Source: Pseudomonas moraviensis (GTDB taxonomy: Bacteria; Pseudomonadota; Gammaproteobacteria; Pseudomonadales; Pseudomonadaceae). From it: a DNA stretch of 64,000 nucleotides. A program made the position numbers and the translations under genes. Position 1 is the stretch's first letter. The number at the start of each line of letters is the position of its first letter. This document shows positions 7,745 to 16,586 of the stretch, in pieces. The stretch is taken from contig NZ_LT629788.1 of assembly GCF_900105805.1 (NCBI RefSeq), positions 6,028,442 through 6,092,441 on the forward strand, written 5' to 3'. The notes below the pieces were generated by a model that made no database searches, had not been told where the DNA came from, and saw only the letters and a list, made by a program, of their open reading frames with translations.

Positions 7745-9235
7745 TCAGGCTTTGGCGCGATCCAGCAGGTACTGGGTCAGCAGTGGAACCGGACGGCCAG
7801 TGGCGCCCTTGTCCTTGCCGCCGCTGGTCCATGCGGTGCCGGCGATGTCCAGGTGCGCCCAGTTGAGGTTCTTGGTGAAGCGCGACAGGAAGCAGGCGGC
7901 GGTGATGGTGCCGGCCTTCGGCCCGCCAATGTTGGCGATGTCGGCGAACGGGCTGTCCAGTTGCTCCTGGTACTCATCGAACAGCGGCAGTTGCCAGGCG
8001 CGGTCGTCGGCGGCCTTGCCGGCGCTGAGCAACTGGTCGATCAGTTCGTCGTTGTTGCCCAGCAGGCCGGAAGTATGGGCGCCCAGGGCTACCACGCAAG
8101 CACCGGTCAAAGTGGCGATGTCGATCACCGCTTGTGGCTTGAAGCGCTCGGCGTAGGTCAGCGCATCGCACAGCACCAGACGGCCTTCGGCGTCGGTGTT
8201 GAGGATTTCCACAGTCTGGCCGCTCATGGTGGTAACGATGTCGCCCGGACGCGACGCGTTGCCGCTCGGCATGTTTTCGGCGCAGGCGAGGATGCACACC
8301 AGATTGATCGGCAGTTTCAGCTCAAGCACCGCACGCAGCGTACCGAACACAGAGGCAGCGCCGCCCATGTCGTACTTCATCTCGTCCATGCCGGCGCCCG
8401 GCTTCAGGCTGATGCCGCCGGTGTCGAAGGTGATGCCCTTGCCGACCAGCGCGTACGGCTTCTCGGATTTCTTGCCACCGTTGTATTGCATGACGATCAG
8501 GCGCGGCGGCTGGGCGCTGCCCTGGCCAACGGCATAGAACGAACCCATGCCGAGGGATTTGATCTTCTTCTCGTCGAGTACTTCGACTTTCAGATCCTTG
8601 AACTCTTTGCCGAGGTTTTTCGCCTGTTCGCCCATGAACGTCGGGTGGCAGATGTTCGGCGGCAGGTTGCCCAGATCGCGGGTGAAGGCCATGCCGTTGG
8701 CGATTGCGGTGGCGTGGTTCACGGCGCGCTGTACTTCGGCCTGTGCAGCCTTGATGGTCAGCAGGGTGATTTTCTTCAGGGCGCGCGGTTCGGCTTTCTG
8801 GCTCTTGAACTGGTCGAAGGTGTAGCCGCCGTCGACCAGGGTTTCCGCCAGCAGACGGGTCTTGCCGTAGCTGTCGCGGCCTTTGACGATGACTTCATCC
8901 AGCGCCAGCACGGCATCGCCGCCGCCCAGGCCTTTGAGGGTGTTGAGGATGCCGGCGACGATTTTGCGGAACGGACGGTCGCCCAGTTCTTCGTCCTTGC
9001 CCACGCCGACCAGCAACACGCGCTCGGCTTTCAGGTTCGGCAGGCTGTGCAGCAACAGGCTTTGCCCGACCTTGCCGGCCAGGTCGCCACGCTTGAGCAC
9101 GGTGCTGATCGCACCACCGCTCGACTCGTCGACCAGTCTGGCGGCGACACCGAGTTTGCGGCCTTCGCCGACGGCAACCACCAGGGTGGCGGTTTTCAAC
9201 GTTTCTGGGCTAACGCTTTTTACAACCAGTTCCAT
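7745..9235 (-). CDS. pepA: Leucyl aminopeptidase (M17 family)
   Basis: A 496-residue cytosolic aminopeptidase. The M17 signature NTDAEGRL is at residues 346-353 and supplies metal and substrate ligands; upstream are VGKGITFDTGGISLKPG (metal-binding Lys/Asp) and the N-terminal macro-like domain. Length matches PepA/phpA of Pseudomonas. In enterobacteria and Pseudomonas the protein also binds DNA as a regulator (XerCD/carAB; alginate in P. aeruginosa), which is known for the family but not shown here. The ATG at 9235 follows a 574-base gap holding a large palindromic element. It is the first gene of the minus-strand cluster, divergent from lptF, an arrangement widely conserved in gamma-proteobacteria. 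Confidence 0.96.
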   Translation of the reverse strand: MELVVKSVSPETLKTATLVVAVGEGRKLGVAARLVDESSGGAISTVLKRGDLAGKVGQSLLLHSLPNLKAERVLLVGVGKDEELGDRPFRKIVAGILNTLKGLGGGDAVLALDEVIVKGRDSYGKTRLLAETLVDGGYTFDQFKSQKAEPRALKKITLLTIKAAQAEVQRAVNHATAIANGMAFTRDLGNLPPNICHPTFMGEQAKNLGKEFKDLKVEVLDEKKIKSLGMGSFYAVGQGSAQPPRLIVMQYNGGKKSEKPYALVGKGITFDTGGISLKPGAGMDEMKYDMGGAASVFGTLRAVLELKLPINLVCILACAENMPSGNASRPGDIVTTMSGQTVEILNTDAEGRLVLCDALTYAERFKPQAVIDIATLTGACVVALGAHTSGLLGNNDELIDQLLSAGKAADDRAWQLPLFDEYQEQLDSPFADIANIGGPKAGTITAACFLSRFTKNLNWAHLDIAGTAWTSGGKDKGATGRPVPLLTQYLLDRAKA

Positions 9236-9375
9236 GTCCGGATCCCTAATGAATGGTCAACATGCAGGCGTTCGACGCTGTCCGCAGTCGCCTGCTTATA
9301 AATAGAAGAGACGCAGGCCAAAGCCCGCGACAAGGGCCGCAGTTTGAACCTCGCTCCCCGCGCCTGACAACCCTA

Positions 9376-9641
9376 GGGGGCGTTCTCAATTAGTTTTCAC
9401 ACCGCGTTGTCGCCTTAAAGCCAGCCAGGCAAGGCGCAGGCCGCTGGGAATGGTTGTTCCCTTTCCAAGGCCTGCAACGCAGACTGGCCGGCTTTAAGGC
9501 ACAACCCGAAGGGCCGGGCCTGCTGTTGTGCAGGGCTGCGTTGCTCGAAGCTTATCTGGAATGACCAAGCCACGCTTCTCGCGCCTTGTCCTGCACAACA
9601 GCAGACCCGGCGCGGTGTGAAAACTAATTGAGAACGCCCCC
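9376..9641. repeat. Three-stem inverted-repeat element (MITE-like) between pepA and lptF
   Basis: A perfect 31-bp inverted repeat (9376-9406 and 9611-9641, starting GGGGGCGTTCTCAATTAG) encloses two further inverted repeats: 9412-9428 with 9484-9500 (16 of 17 bases) and 9514-9534 with 9590-9610 (20 of 21). Folded, this is a clover-like shape of one outer and two inner stems. Just outside, ACAACCC-AGGGGG continues the symmetry with a one-base bulge. No coding frame is convincing. It looks like a non-autonomous mobile repeat; I cannot name the family with certainty. Confidence 0.8.
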
Positions 9642-9689
9642 TGGGTTGTACGATCAGCAAAGGATTACAGAGATGGATGAGTGTGCGCA

Positions 9690-9718
9690 GTGACAGGCGC
9701 ACCCAATCACAGGATAAT
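9690..9718 (+). promoter_or_regulatory. Likely sigma-70 promoter of lptFG
   Basis: GTGACA at 9690-9695 and GATAAT at 9713-9718 are spaced by 17 bases, about 90 bases before the lptF start. The fit to TTGACA/TATAAT is 5 of 6 in each box. It lies to the right of the palindromic element, so the insertion left this promoter intact. Confidence 0.55.
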
Positions 9719-9809
9719 GCCGCATCTTTTTTCGACCGCTCTGCATGGCGGGCGGTCGATGTGTTTGCTTGTTTGGCCGCCTTAGCCTGACAACCCTGGA
9801 GTGTCTGGT

Positions 9810-10931
9810 TTGATCGTCTTCCGTTATCTGTCCCGCGAAGTCCTGTTGACCCTCAGCGCCGTAAGTGCCGTGCTGCTGGTCATCATCATGAGCGGTCGCT
9901 TCATCAAATACCTGGCGCAGGCTGCGGCCGGTCAGCTCGATCCGGGCTCGCTGTTCCTGATCATGGGCTTTCGTCTGCCGGGTTTCCTGCAACTGATTCT
10001 GCCGCTGGGCCTGTTCCTCGGGATCCTGCTGGCCTACGGTCGCCTGTACCTCGAAAGCGAAATGACCGTGCTCTCGGCCACCGGCATGAGCCAGCAGAAA
10101 CTGTTTCGCATGACCCTGTTTCCGGCGACGCTGGTGGCACTGGTGGTGGCTTGGCTGAGCCTTGGCCTGGCTCCGCAGGGCGCCAACCAGTTTCAGCTGT
10201 TGCTGAACAAGCAGGACGCGCTGACCGAGTTCGATACGCTCGAACCGGGCCGCTTCCAGGCGTTGCGTGACGGTACTCGAGTGACCTATACCGAAACCCT
10301 GAGCGACGATCGAGTCAATCTCGGCAGCGTGTTCATCTCGCAGAAAAACCTTGGCGCCGACCAGAAGGATCGCGGGATTTCCGTGCTGGTTGCCGAATCG
10401 GGCCGTCAGGAAATTCGCCCCGACGGCAATCGCTACCTGATTCTCGACAACGGTTATCGCTATGACGGCAGTCCGGGTCAGGCCGACTATCGTGCCATCC
10501 ATTACGAAACCTACGGCGTGCTACTGCCCAAGCCGGATGTCAGCGAAGAAGTCACCGATCGTGACGCGATGCCGACCTCGTCCCTGTGGGGCAGTGACGA
10601 CATCCGTTCGAAAACCGAACTGCAATGGCGCATGTCCCTGCCGTTGCTGGTGTTCATCGTGACCCTGATGGCGGTGCCGCTGTCGCGGGTGAATCCGCGT
10701 CAGGGGCGTTTCCTCAAGCTGCTCCCGGCGATCCTTCTTTATATGGCTTACCTGACCATCCTGATTGCCGCCCGCGGCGCCCTTGAAAAAGGCAAGATCC
10801 CGCCGGCCCTTGGCTTGTGGTGGGTGCACGCGATCTTCCTGGTCATCGGCCTCGGCCTGCTCTATTGGGAGCCGATGCGCCTGAAGCTGGCCAGCCGTCG
10901 CAGCGCCGCGCTGGAGGTGGCCCGTGGTTAA
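9810..10931 (+). CDS. lptF: LPS export ABC transporter permease LptF
   Basis: A 373-residue inner-membrane permease of the LptB2FG complex that extracts lipopolysaccharide and feeds it to the LptC-LptA bridge. Three N-terminal membrane spans (about residues 10-30, 50-80, 98-120), a periplasmic beta-jellyroll (about 125-265) and three C-terminal spans are evident from hydrophobicity. I choose TTG at 9810 (protein MIVFRYLSREVLLTLS) because GGAG at 9798-9801 sits 8 bases before it and the product then starts as LptF proteins usually do. A GTG at 9801 would overlap that ribosome binding site. Its stop overlaps the lptG start by 8 bases, implying coupled translation. Confidence 0.94.
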   Translation: MIVFRYLSREVLLTLSAVSAVLLVIIMSGRFIKYLAQAAAGQLDPGSLFLIMGFRLPGFLQLILPLGLFLGILLAYGRLYLESEMTVLSATGMSQQKLFRMTLFPATLVALVVAWLSLGLAPQGANQFQLLLNKQDALTEFDTLEPGRFQALRDGTRVTYTETLSDDRVNLGSVFISQKNLGADQKDRGISVLVAESGRQEIRPDGNRYLILDNGYRYDGSPGQADYRAIHYETYGVLLPKPDVSEEVTDRDAMPTSSLWGSDDIRSKTELQWRMSLPLLVFIVTLMAVPLSRVNPRQGRFLKLLPAILLYMAYLTILIAARGALEKGKIPPALGLWWVHAIFLVIGLGLLYWEPMRLKLASRRSAALEVARG

Positions 10932-11985
10932 ACTCGACCGCTACATCGGCAGCAGCGTATTCATGGCGATCATCGCCGTGCTGGCGATCATCCTCGGCCT
11001 GGCGACGCTGTTTGCCTTCATCGATGAAATGGGCGACGTCAGCGACACCTACACCTTGGTCGATGTGCTCGGTTTCGTGGTGTTGACCGCGCCGCGCCGG
11101 CTCTACGAAATGCTGCCGATGGCTGCACTGATCGGCTGCCTGATCGGTCTCGGCAGTCTGGCCAGCAGCAGTGAGCTGACCGTCATGCGTGCCGCCGGCG
11201 TGTCGATCGGCCGTATCGTCTGGGCCGTCATGAAGCCGATGCTGGTGCTGATGCTCGCCGGCGTGCTGATCGGCGAATATGTCGCCCCGGCCACCGAGAG
11301 CATGGCCCAGGCCAATCGCTCGCTGGCCCAGGGCAGCGGCGATGCGCAAAGCGCCAAACACGGTATGTGGCACCGTCAGGGTGAAGAATTCATCCACATC
11401 AACGCGGTGCAACCGAACGGTCTGTTGTACGGCGTGACGCGCTATCACTTCGACAAGGAGCGCCATCTGCTCAGCTCCAGCTTCGCCAAAAAGGCCGAGT
11501 TCGACGGCAACAAGTGGCAGCTCACCGACGTTGCCACCACGCTGTTCCATGAGCGCAGTACTGAAGTCGTCAATACCCCGAGCGAGCAATGGGACGTCGC
11601 GTTGAGCCCGCAACTGCTCAGTACCGTGGTCATGGCCCCTGAATCGCTGTCGATCAGCGGTCTGTGGGGCTACATCCACTATCTGGCCGAGCAGGGCCTG
11701 AGCAATGGCCGTTACTGGCTGGCATTTTGGGTCAAGGTGTTGCAGCCGCTGGTGACTGCGGCACTGGTGCTGATGGCGATCTCGTTCATCTTCGGCCCGC
11801 TGCGTTCGGTGACCCTCGGTCAGCGGGTCTTCACCGGCGTGCTGGTGGGATTCACCTTCCGTATCGTCCAGGATCTGCTGGGCCCATCCAGTCTGGTATT
11901 CGGTTTCTCGCCGCTGTTTGCGGTGCTGGTGCCGGCCGGCGTGTGTGCGCTGGCGGGTGTCTGGCTGCTCAGGCGAGCGGGCTGA
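10924..11985 (+). CDS. lptG: LPS export ABC transporter permease LptG
   Basis: A 353-residue partner of LptF with the same architecture: N-terminal spans (starting VKLDRYIGSSVFMAIIAVLAIILG), a periplasmic jellyroll (about 125-260) and C-terminal spans. The ELTVMRAAGVSIGRI coupling-helix region near 80-95, which contacts the LptB ATPase, is clear. GTG at 10924 overlaps the end of lptF. A terminator follows 32 bases after the stop, so the operon is lptFG. LptG and LptF are essential for outer-membrane biogenesis in most Gram-negatives. Confidence 0.95.
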   Translation: MVKLDRYIGSSVFMAIIAVLAIILGLATLFAFIDEMGDVSDTYTLVDVLGFVVLTAPRRLYEMLPMAALIGCLIGLGSLASSSELTVMRAAGVSIGRIVWAVMKPMLVLMLAGVLIGEYVAPATESMAQANRSLAQGSGDAQSAKHGMWHRQGEEFIHINAVQPNGLLYGVTRYHFDKERHLLSSSFAKKAEFDGNKWQLTDVATTLFHERSTEVVNTPSEQWDVALSPQLLSTVVMAPESLSISGLWGYIHYLAEQGLSNGRYWLAFWVKVLQPLVTAALVLMAISFIFGPLRSVTLGQRVFTGVLVGFTFRIVQDLLGPSSLVFGFSPLFAVLVPAGVCALAGVWLLRRAG

Positions 11986-12017
11986 TGAACAAGCTTTCAT
12001 TCAGCGCCTGAACCCTG

Positions 12018-12050
12018 AAAACGCCTCGGTCGCCAGACCGGGGCGTTTTT
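12018..12050 (+). terminator. Terminator of lptFG
   Basis: The stem AACGCC-CGG/CCG-GGCGTT is followed by five T at 12046-12050. It isolates lptFG from lepA downstream, which matters because these two groups are not neighbours in P. aeruginosa. Confidence 0.85.
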
Positions 12051-12158
12051 GCATGCGATCCGGGTGACAGGCGAACGTGACGCTTGCGCCGTGTATCAGG
12101 TACAATTCCCGGCTATTTTTCGGCGGGCCAAGCCTGCAGCCTTTTTGAGTGTTGATCC

Positions 12159-13955
12159 GTGAGTGATTTGAGTCATATCCGCAATTTCTCCATCATCGCC
12201 CACATTGACCATGGCAAGTCGACGCTGGCTGACCGTTTCATCCAGATGTGCGGCGGCCTGGCCGAGCGTGAAATGGAAGCCCAGGTACTGGATTCCATGG
12301 ACCTTGAGCGTGAACGCGGGATCACCATCAAGGCCCACAGCGTTACCCTCTATTACAAAGCCAAAGATGGCATCACCTACCAGCTGAACTTCATCGACAC
12401 CCCGGGCCACGTCGACTTCACCTACGAAGTCAGCCGTTCCCTGGCCGCGTGCGAAGGCGCCTTGCTGGTGGTCGATGCGGGGCAGGGCGTGGAAGCCCAG
12501 TCCGTGGCCAACTGCTACACCGCCATCGAGCAGGGCCTCGAGGTCATGCCGGTGCTGAACAAGATCGACCTGCCCCAGGCCGAGCCGGATCGCGTGAAGG
12601 ACGAGATCGAGAAGATCATCGGCATCGACGCCACCGACGCCGTCACCTGCAGCGCCAAGACCGGCCTGGGTGTCGACGAAGTGCTCGAGCGTCTGGTCCA
12701 CACCATTCCTGCGCCGACCGGCAACATCGAAGATCCGCTGCAAGCGTTGATCATCGACTCCTGGTTCGACAACTACCTGGGCGTTGTCTCCCTGGTACGG
12801 GTGCGCCATGGCCGGGTGAAGAAGGGCGACAAGATTCTGGTCAAGTCCACCGGCAAGGTGCACCTGGTCGACAGCGTTGGCGTGTTCAACCCGAAACACA
12901 CCGCTACCGTTGACCTCAAGGCCGGCGAAGTGGGCTTCATCATCGCCAGCATCAAGGACATTCACGGTGCGCCGGTCGGCGATACCCTGACCCTCAGCTC
13001 CACGCCTGATGTGCCAGTGCTGCCGGGCTTCAAACGCATCCAGCCGCAGGTTTACGCCGGTCTGTTCCCGGTCAGCTCCGACGACTTCGAGGATTTCCGC
13101 GAAGCACTGCAGAAGCTGACCCTGAACGACTCGTCGCTGCAGTACACCCCGGAAAGCTCCGACGCCCTGGGCTTCGGCTTCCGTTGCGGCTTCCTCGGCA
13201 TGCTGCACATGGAAATCATCCAGGAGCGCCTCGAGCGCGAGTACGACCTGGACCTGATCACCACCGCGCCGACGGTAATTTTCGAGCTGGTGCTGAAAAC
13301 CGGTGAAACGATTTACGTCGACAACCCGTCGAAGCTTCCGGACGTGTCGGCGATTGAGGACATGCGCGAGCCAATCGTGCGCGCCAATATCCTCGTACCG
13401 CAGGAGCACCTGGGCAACGTCATCACCCTGTGCATCGAGAAACGCGGCGTTCAGGTCGACATGCTGTTCCTCGGCAATCAGGTGCAAGTCACCTACGACC
13501 TGCCGATGAACGAAGTGGTCCTGGACTTCTTCGACCGTCTCAAATCCACCAGCCGCGGCTATGCTTCGCTGGACTACCATTTCGATCGTTACCAATCGGC
13601 TAATCTGGTGAAACTGGACGTGCTGATCAACGGCGACAAGGTCGATGCCCTGGCATTGATCGTGCACCGTGACAATTCGCACTTCAAAGGTCGCCAGTTG
13701 ACCGAGAAGATGAAAGAACTGATTCCTCGTCAGATGTTCGACGTGGCGATCCAGGCCGCCATCGGTGGTCAGATCGTAGCCCGGACAACCGTCAAGGCGC
13801 TCAGAAAGAACGTATTGGCCAAATGCTACGGCGGTGACGTCAGTCGTAAGAAGAAACTGCTCGAGAAGCAGAAGGCCGGTAAGAAACGCATGAAACAGGT
13901 CGGCAACGTGGAAATTCCACAGGAAGCCTTCCTCGCCGTGCTCAGGTTGGAATAA
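12159..13955 (+). CDS. lepA: Elongation factor 4 (LepA)
   Basis: A 598-residue translational GTPase acting on the ribosome. The P-loop AHIDHGKST is at residues 14-22, the G3 motif DTPGHVDF follows, and G4 NKID is near 130. Domains II, III and V follow, then the LepA-specific C-terminal domain ending KGGDVSRKKKLLEKQKAGKKRMKQ-like (here CYGGDVSRKKKLLEKQK). It starts at GTG 12159. It is the first gene of a six-gene group lepA-lepB-rnc-era-recO-pdxJ. In P. aeruginosa the gene upstream of lepA is mucD of the algU operon; here lptG is upstream instead. Confidence 0.96.
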   Translation: MSDLSHIRNFSIIAHIDHGKSTLADRFIQMCGGLAEREMEAQVLDSMDLERERGITIKAHSVTLYYKAKDGITYQLNFIDTPGHVDFTYEVSRSLAACEGALLVVDAGQGVEAQSVANCYTAIEQGLEVMPVLNKIDLPQAEPDRVKDEIEKIIGIDATDAVTCSAKTGLGVDEVLERLVHTIPAPTGNIEDPLQALIIDSWFDNYLGVVSLVRVRHGRVKKGDKILVKSTGKVHLVDSVGVFNPKHTATVDLKAGEVGFIIASIKDIHGAPVGDTLTLSSTPDVPVLPGFKRIQPQVYAGLFPVSSDDFEDFREALQKLTLNDSSLQYTPESSDALGFGFRCGFLGMLHMEIIQERLEREYDLDLITTAPTVIFELVLKTGETIYVDNPSKLPDVSAIEDMREPIVRANILVPQEHLGNVITLCIEKRGVQVDMLFLGNQVQVTYDLPMNEVVLDFFDRLKSTSRGYASLDYHFDRYQSANLVKLDVLINGDKVDALALIVHRDNSHFKGRQLTEKMKELIPRQMFDVAIQAAIGGQIVARTTVKALRKNVLAKCYGGDVSRKKKLLEKQKAGKKRMKQVGNVEIPQEAFLAVLRLE

Positions 13956-13964
13956 TCAGGTCCT

Positions 13965-14819
13965 ATGTCGCTAAATTTCCCGCTGTTGCTGGTCATCGCC
14001 GTGTTCGTCTGCGGCCTGTTGGCGTTGATTGATCTGCTGTTCCTGGCACCGCGTCGGCGGGCTGCCATTGCCTCTTATCAAGGCAGTGTCAGCCAGCCCG
14101 AGCCTGTGGTGGTCGAGAAGCTGAACAAAGAGCCGCTGCTGGTCGAATACGGCAAGTCGTTCTTTCCGGTGCTGTTCATTGTGCTGGTGCTGCGTTCGTT
14201 CCTGGTGGAGCCGTTCCAGATTCCGTCCGGCTCGATGAAACCGACCCTGGACGTCGGCGACTTCATTCTGGTGAACAAGTTTTCCTACGGGATCCGTTTG
14301 CCGGTGATCGACAAGAAGATCATCGAAGTCGGTGATCCGCAGCGCGGCGATGTCATGGTGTTCCGCTACCCGAGCGACCCGAACGTCAACTACATCAAGC
14401 GTGTGGTCGGCCTTCCGGGTGACACGGTGCGTTACACCGCCGACAAGCGTCTGTTCGTCAACGGCGAATCGATTGCCGAGAAGATGGTCGGCGCCGAAGC
14501 GGGATCGCTGGGCAGCGCGGAGCTCTACCAGGAAAAACTCGGTGCAGCCGAGCACCTGATCCGCAAGGAAATGAGCCGCTACCGCGCCACTCCGGATCGG
14601 TCGTGGACGGTGCCTGCCGGGCACTACTTCATGATGGGTGACAACCGCGACAATTCGAACGACAGTCGCTATTGGGATGATCCGAACATTCCCAAGGATC
14701 TGCTGGGCATGGTCCCCGACCGCAATATCGTCGGCAAGGCCTTCGCGGTCTGGATGAGCTGGCCGGAGCCGAAACTCAGCCACCTGCCGAATTTCTCGCG
14801 GGTCGGTCTGATCAAGTAA
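13965..14819 (+). CDS. lepB: Signal peptidase I
   Basis: A 284-residue inner-membrane serine protease that removes signal peptides from Sec and Tat exported proteins. Two N-terminal membrane spans (about 5-28 and 65-82) precede the catalytic serine in PSGSMKPTL (Ser90) and the general-base lysine in NYIKRVVGLPGD (Lys145); both have exactly the E. coli numbering. The box SGDNRDNSxDSR appears here as MGDNRDNSNDSR near 225. It lies 9 bases after lepA, the usual translation-coupled pair. The protein is shorter than E. coli LepB (324) because of a smaller periplasmic insert. Confidence 0.96.
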   Translation: MSLNFPLLLVIAVFVCGLLALIDLLFLAPRRRAAIASYQGSVSQPEPVVVEKLNKEPLLVEYGKSFFPVLFIVLVLRSFLVEPFQIPSGSMKPTLDVGDFILVNKFSYGIRLPVIDKKIIEVGDPQRGDVMVFRYPSDPNVNYIKRVVGLPGDTVRYTADKRLFVNGESIAEKMVGAEAGSLGSAELYQEKLGAAEHLIRKEMSRYRATPDRSWTVPAGHYFMMGDNRDNSNDSRYWDDPNIPKDLLGMVPDRNIVGKAFAVWMSWPEPKLSHLPNFSRVGLIK

Positions 14820-14902
14820 CTACACACGGCGCTGTTGACCACAGCGCCGAATGCATTTCTGGAGCCGGTACAATCGGCTTCGCAATCGCCAGGATCTATT
14901 TT

Positions 14903-14992
14903 TTGAACACAGCGTTAATTGTCCCAGGCCTGCGCCGTACCCCGGCGATGGCCGTGGAAACCAGCCACGAACTCAGCGTGGGTAAACCGTGA
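14903..14992 (+). other. Short reading frame where a DUF4845 gene is expected
   Basis: Most pseudomonads, from memory, carry a gene of about 120 codons for a DUF4845 membrane protein between lepB and rnc. Here the gap is only 169 bases. A 29-codon frame from TTG 14903 ends in HELSVGKP and its TGA overlaps the rnc GTG. The ending resembles the C-terminus of DUF4845 proteins (EF-V--P). It may be a deletion remnant or a chance frame; I see no ribosome binding site. Confidence 0.25.
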
Positions 14993-15678
14993 GCGTTTCT
15001 CTAAGCCGTCTCGAGCGCCAGCTCGGTTACACCTTCAAGGACCAGGAGCTGATGCTTCTGGCCCTCACGCACCGCAGTTTTGCCGGGCGCAACAACGAGC
15101 GTCTGGAATTCCTCGGCGATGCCATCCTCAACTTCGTCGCTGGCGAGGCGCTTTTCGATCGCTTTCCGCTGGCCCGCGAAGGCCAGTTGTCGCGTTTGCG
15201 CGCACGCCTGGTGAAAGGTGAGACGCTGGCCGTACTGGCTCGCGGTTTCGACCTCGGTGATTATCTGCGCCTGGGTTCGGGTGAACTGAAGAGCGGTGGG
15301 TTCCGTCGTGAATCGATTCTCGCCGATGCCCTCGAAGCCCTGATCGGTGCGATCTACCTCGACGCCGGCATGGACGTCGCCCGTGAGCGCGTACTGGCCT
15401 GGCTGGCCGGTGAGTTCGAAGGCTTGACGCTGGTCGACACCAACAAGGATCCGAAAACCCGCTTGCAGGAACACCTGCAATCGCGCAGTTGCGAACTGCC
15501 CCGCTACGAAGTGGTGGATATCCAGGGCGAACCGCACTGCCGAACCTTCTTCGTCGAGTGCGAAGTGGTCTTACTGAATGAGAAAAGCCGAGGTCAGGGT
15601 GTCAGCCGTCGCATTGCCGAACAGGTAGCGGCCGCTGCAGCACTGATTGCCCTGGGCGTGGAGAATGGCAATGACTGA
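14989..15678 (+). CDS. rnc: Ribonuclease III
   Basis: A 229-residue double-strand-specific endonuclease that processes rRNA precursors and regulatory duplexes. The RNase III signature NERLEFLGDAIL is at residues 36-47, with catalytic Glu40 and Asp44; the second acidic cluster is in ADALEALIGAIYLDAG near 110-125. A double-stranded RNA-binding domain fills residues about 155-225. GTG at 14989 is the start. The 3' end overlaps the start of era, giving the classic rnc-era-recO order. Confidence 0.96.
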   Translation: MSVSLSRLERQLGYTFKDQELMLLALTHRSFAGRNNERLEFLGDAILNFVAGEALFDRFPLAREGQLSRLRARLVKGETLAVLARGFDLGDYLRLGSGELKSGGFRRESILADALEALIGAIYLDAGMDVARERVLAWLAGEFEGLTLVDTNKDPKTRLQEHLQSRSCELPRYEVVDIQGEPHCRTFFVECEVVLLNEKSRGQGVSRRIAEQVAAAAALIALGVENGND

Positions 15679-16573
15679 TACAAACGCAACTCGCTGTGGC
15701 TATGTTGCCATCGTCGGCCGTCCCAACGTCGGCAAGTCGACGCTGCTCAACCACATCCTCGGGCAGAAGCTCGCGATCACCTCGCGCAAGCCGCAGACCA
15801 CGCGGCACAACATGCTCGGCATCAAGACCGAGGGCGATGTGCAAGCGATCTACGTCGACACCCCGGGCATGCACAAGGGCGGCGAAAAGGCCCTGAACCG
15901 CTACATGAACAAAACCGCTTCGGCGGCGTTGAAAGACGTCGACGTGGTGATCTTCGTCGTTGACCGCACCAAGTGGACCGACGAAGACCAGATGGTGCTC
16001 GAACGTGTGCAGTATGTGACCGGCCCGCTGATCGTCGCGCTGAACAAGACCGATCGGATCGAAGACAAAGCCGAGCTGATGCCGCACCTGAGCTGGTTGC
16101 AGGAACAATTGCCTAACGCCCAGATCATCCCGATTTCCGCGCAGCACGGGCACAATCTCGATGCGCTGGAAAAGGTCATCGCCGATCACCTGCCGGAGAA
16201 CGATCACTTCTTCCCGGAAGACCAGATCACCGACCGTAGCAGCCGTTTCCTCGCTGCCGAACTGGTGCGCGAGAAAATCATGCGCCAGATGGGCGCCGAG
16301 CTGCCGTACCAGATCACCGTCGAAATCGAAGAGTTCAAGCAGCAGGGCAAGACCCTGCACATCCACGCGCTGATTCTCGTCGAGCGTGACGGCCAGAAGA
16401 AAATCATCATTGGCGACAAGGGCGAGCGCATCAAGCGCATCGGCACCGAAGCGCGCAAGGACATGGAGCTGCTGTTCGACTCCAAGATCATGCTCAACCT
16501 GTGGGTCAAGGTGAAGGGCGGCTGGTCCGATGACGAGCGCGCGCTGCGTTCGCTGGGTTACGGCGACCTGTAA
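15671..16573 (+). CDS. era: GTPase Era
   Basis: A 300-residue GTPase that binds the 3' end of 16S rRNA and assists 30S maturation. It shows G1 GRPNVGKST (about 16-24), G3 DTPG, G4 NKTD and G5 SAQ, then a C-terminal KH domain with KKIIIGDKGERIKRIG. I pick ATG 15671 (MTDTNATRCGYVAIVG) over ATG 15665 and an upstream start at 15647, because GTGGAG at 15658-15663 is well spaced and the family usually starts there. It overlaps the end of rnc by 8 bases. Confidence 0.95.
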   Translation: MTDTNATRCGYVAIVGRPNVGKSTLLNHILGQKLAITSRKPQTTRHNMLGIKTEGDVQAIYVDTPGMHKGGEKALNRYMNKTASAALKDVDVVIFVVDRTKWTDEDQMVLERVQYVTGPLIVALNKTDRIEDKAELMPHLSWLQEQLPNAQIIPISAQHGHNLDALEKVIADHLPENDHFFPEDQITDRSSRFLAAELVREKIMRQMGAELPYQITVEIEEFKQQGKTLHIHALILVERDGQKKIIIGDKGERIKRIGTEARKDMELLFDSKIMLNLWVKVKGGWSDDERALRSLGYGDL

Positions 16574-16586
16574 GCGACTCGAACAT

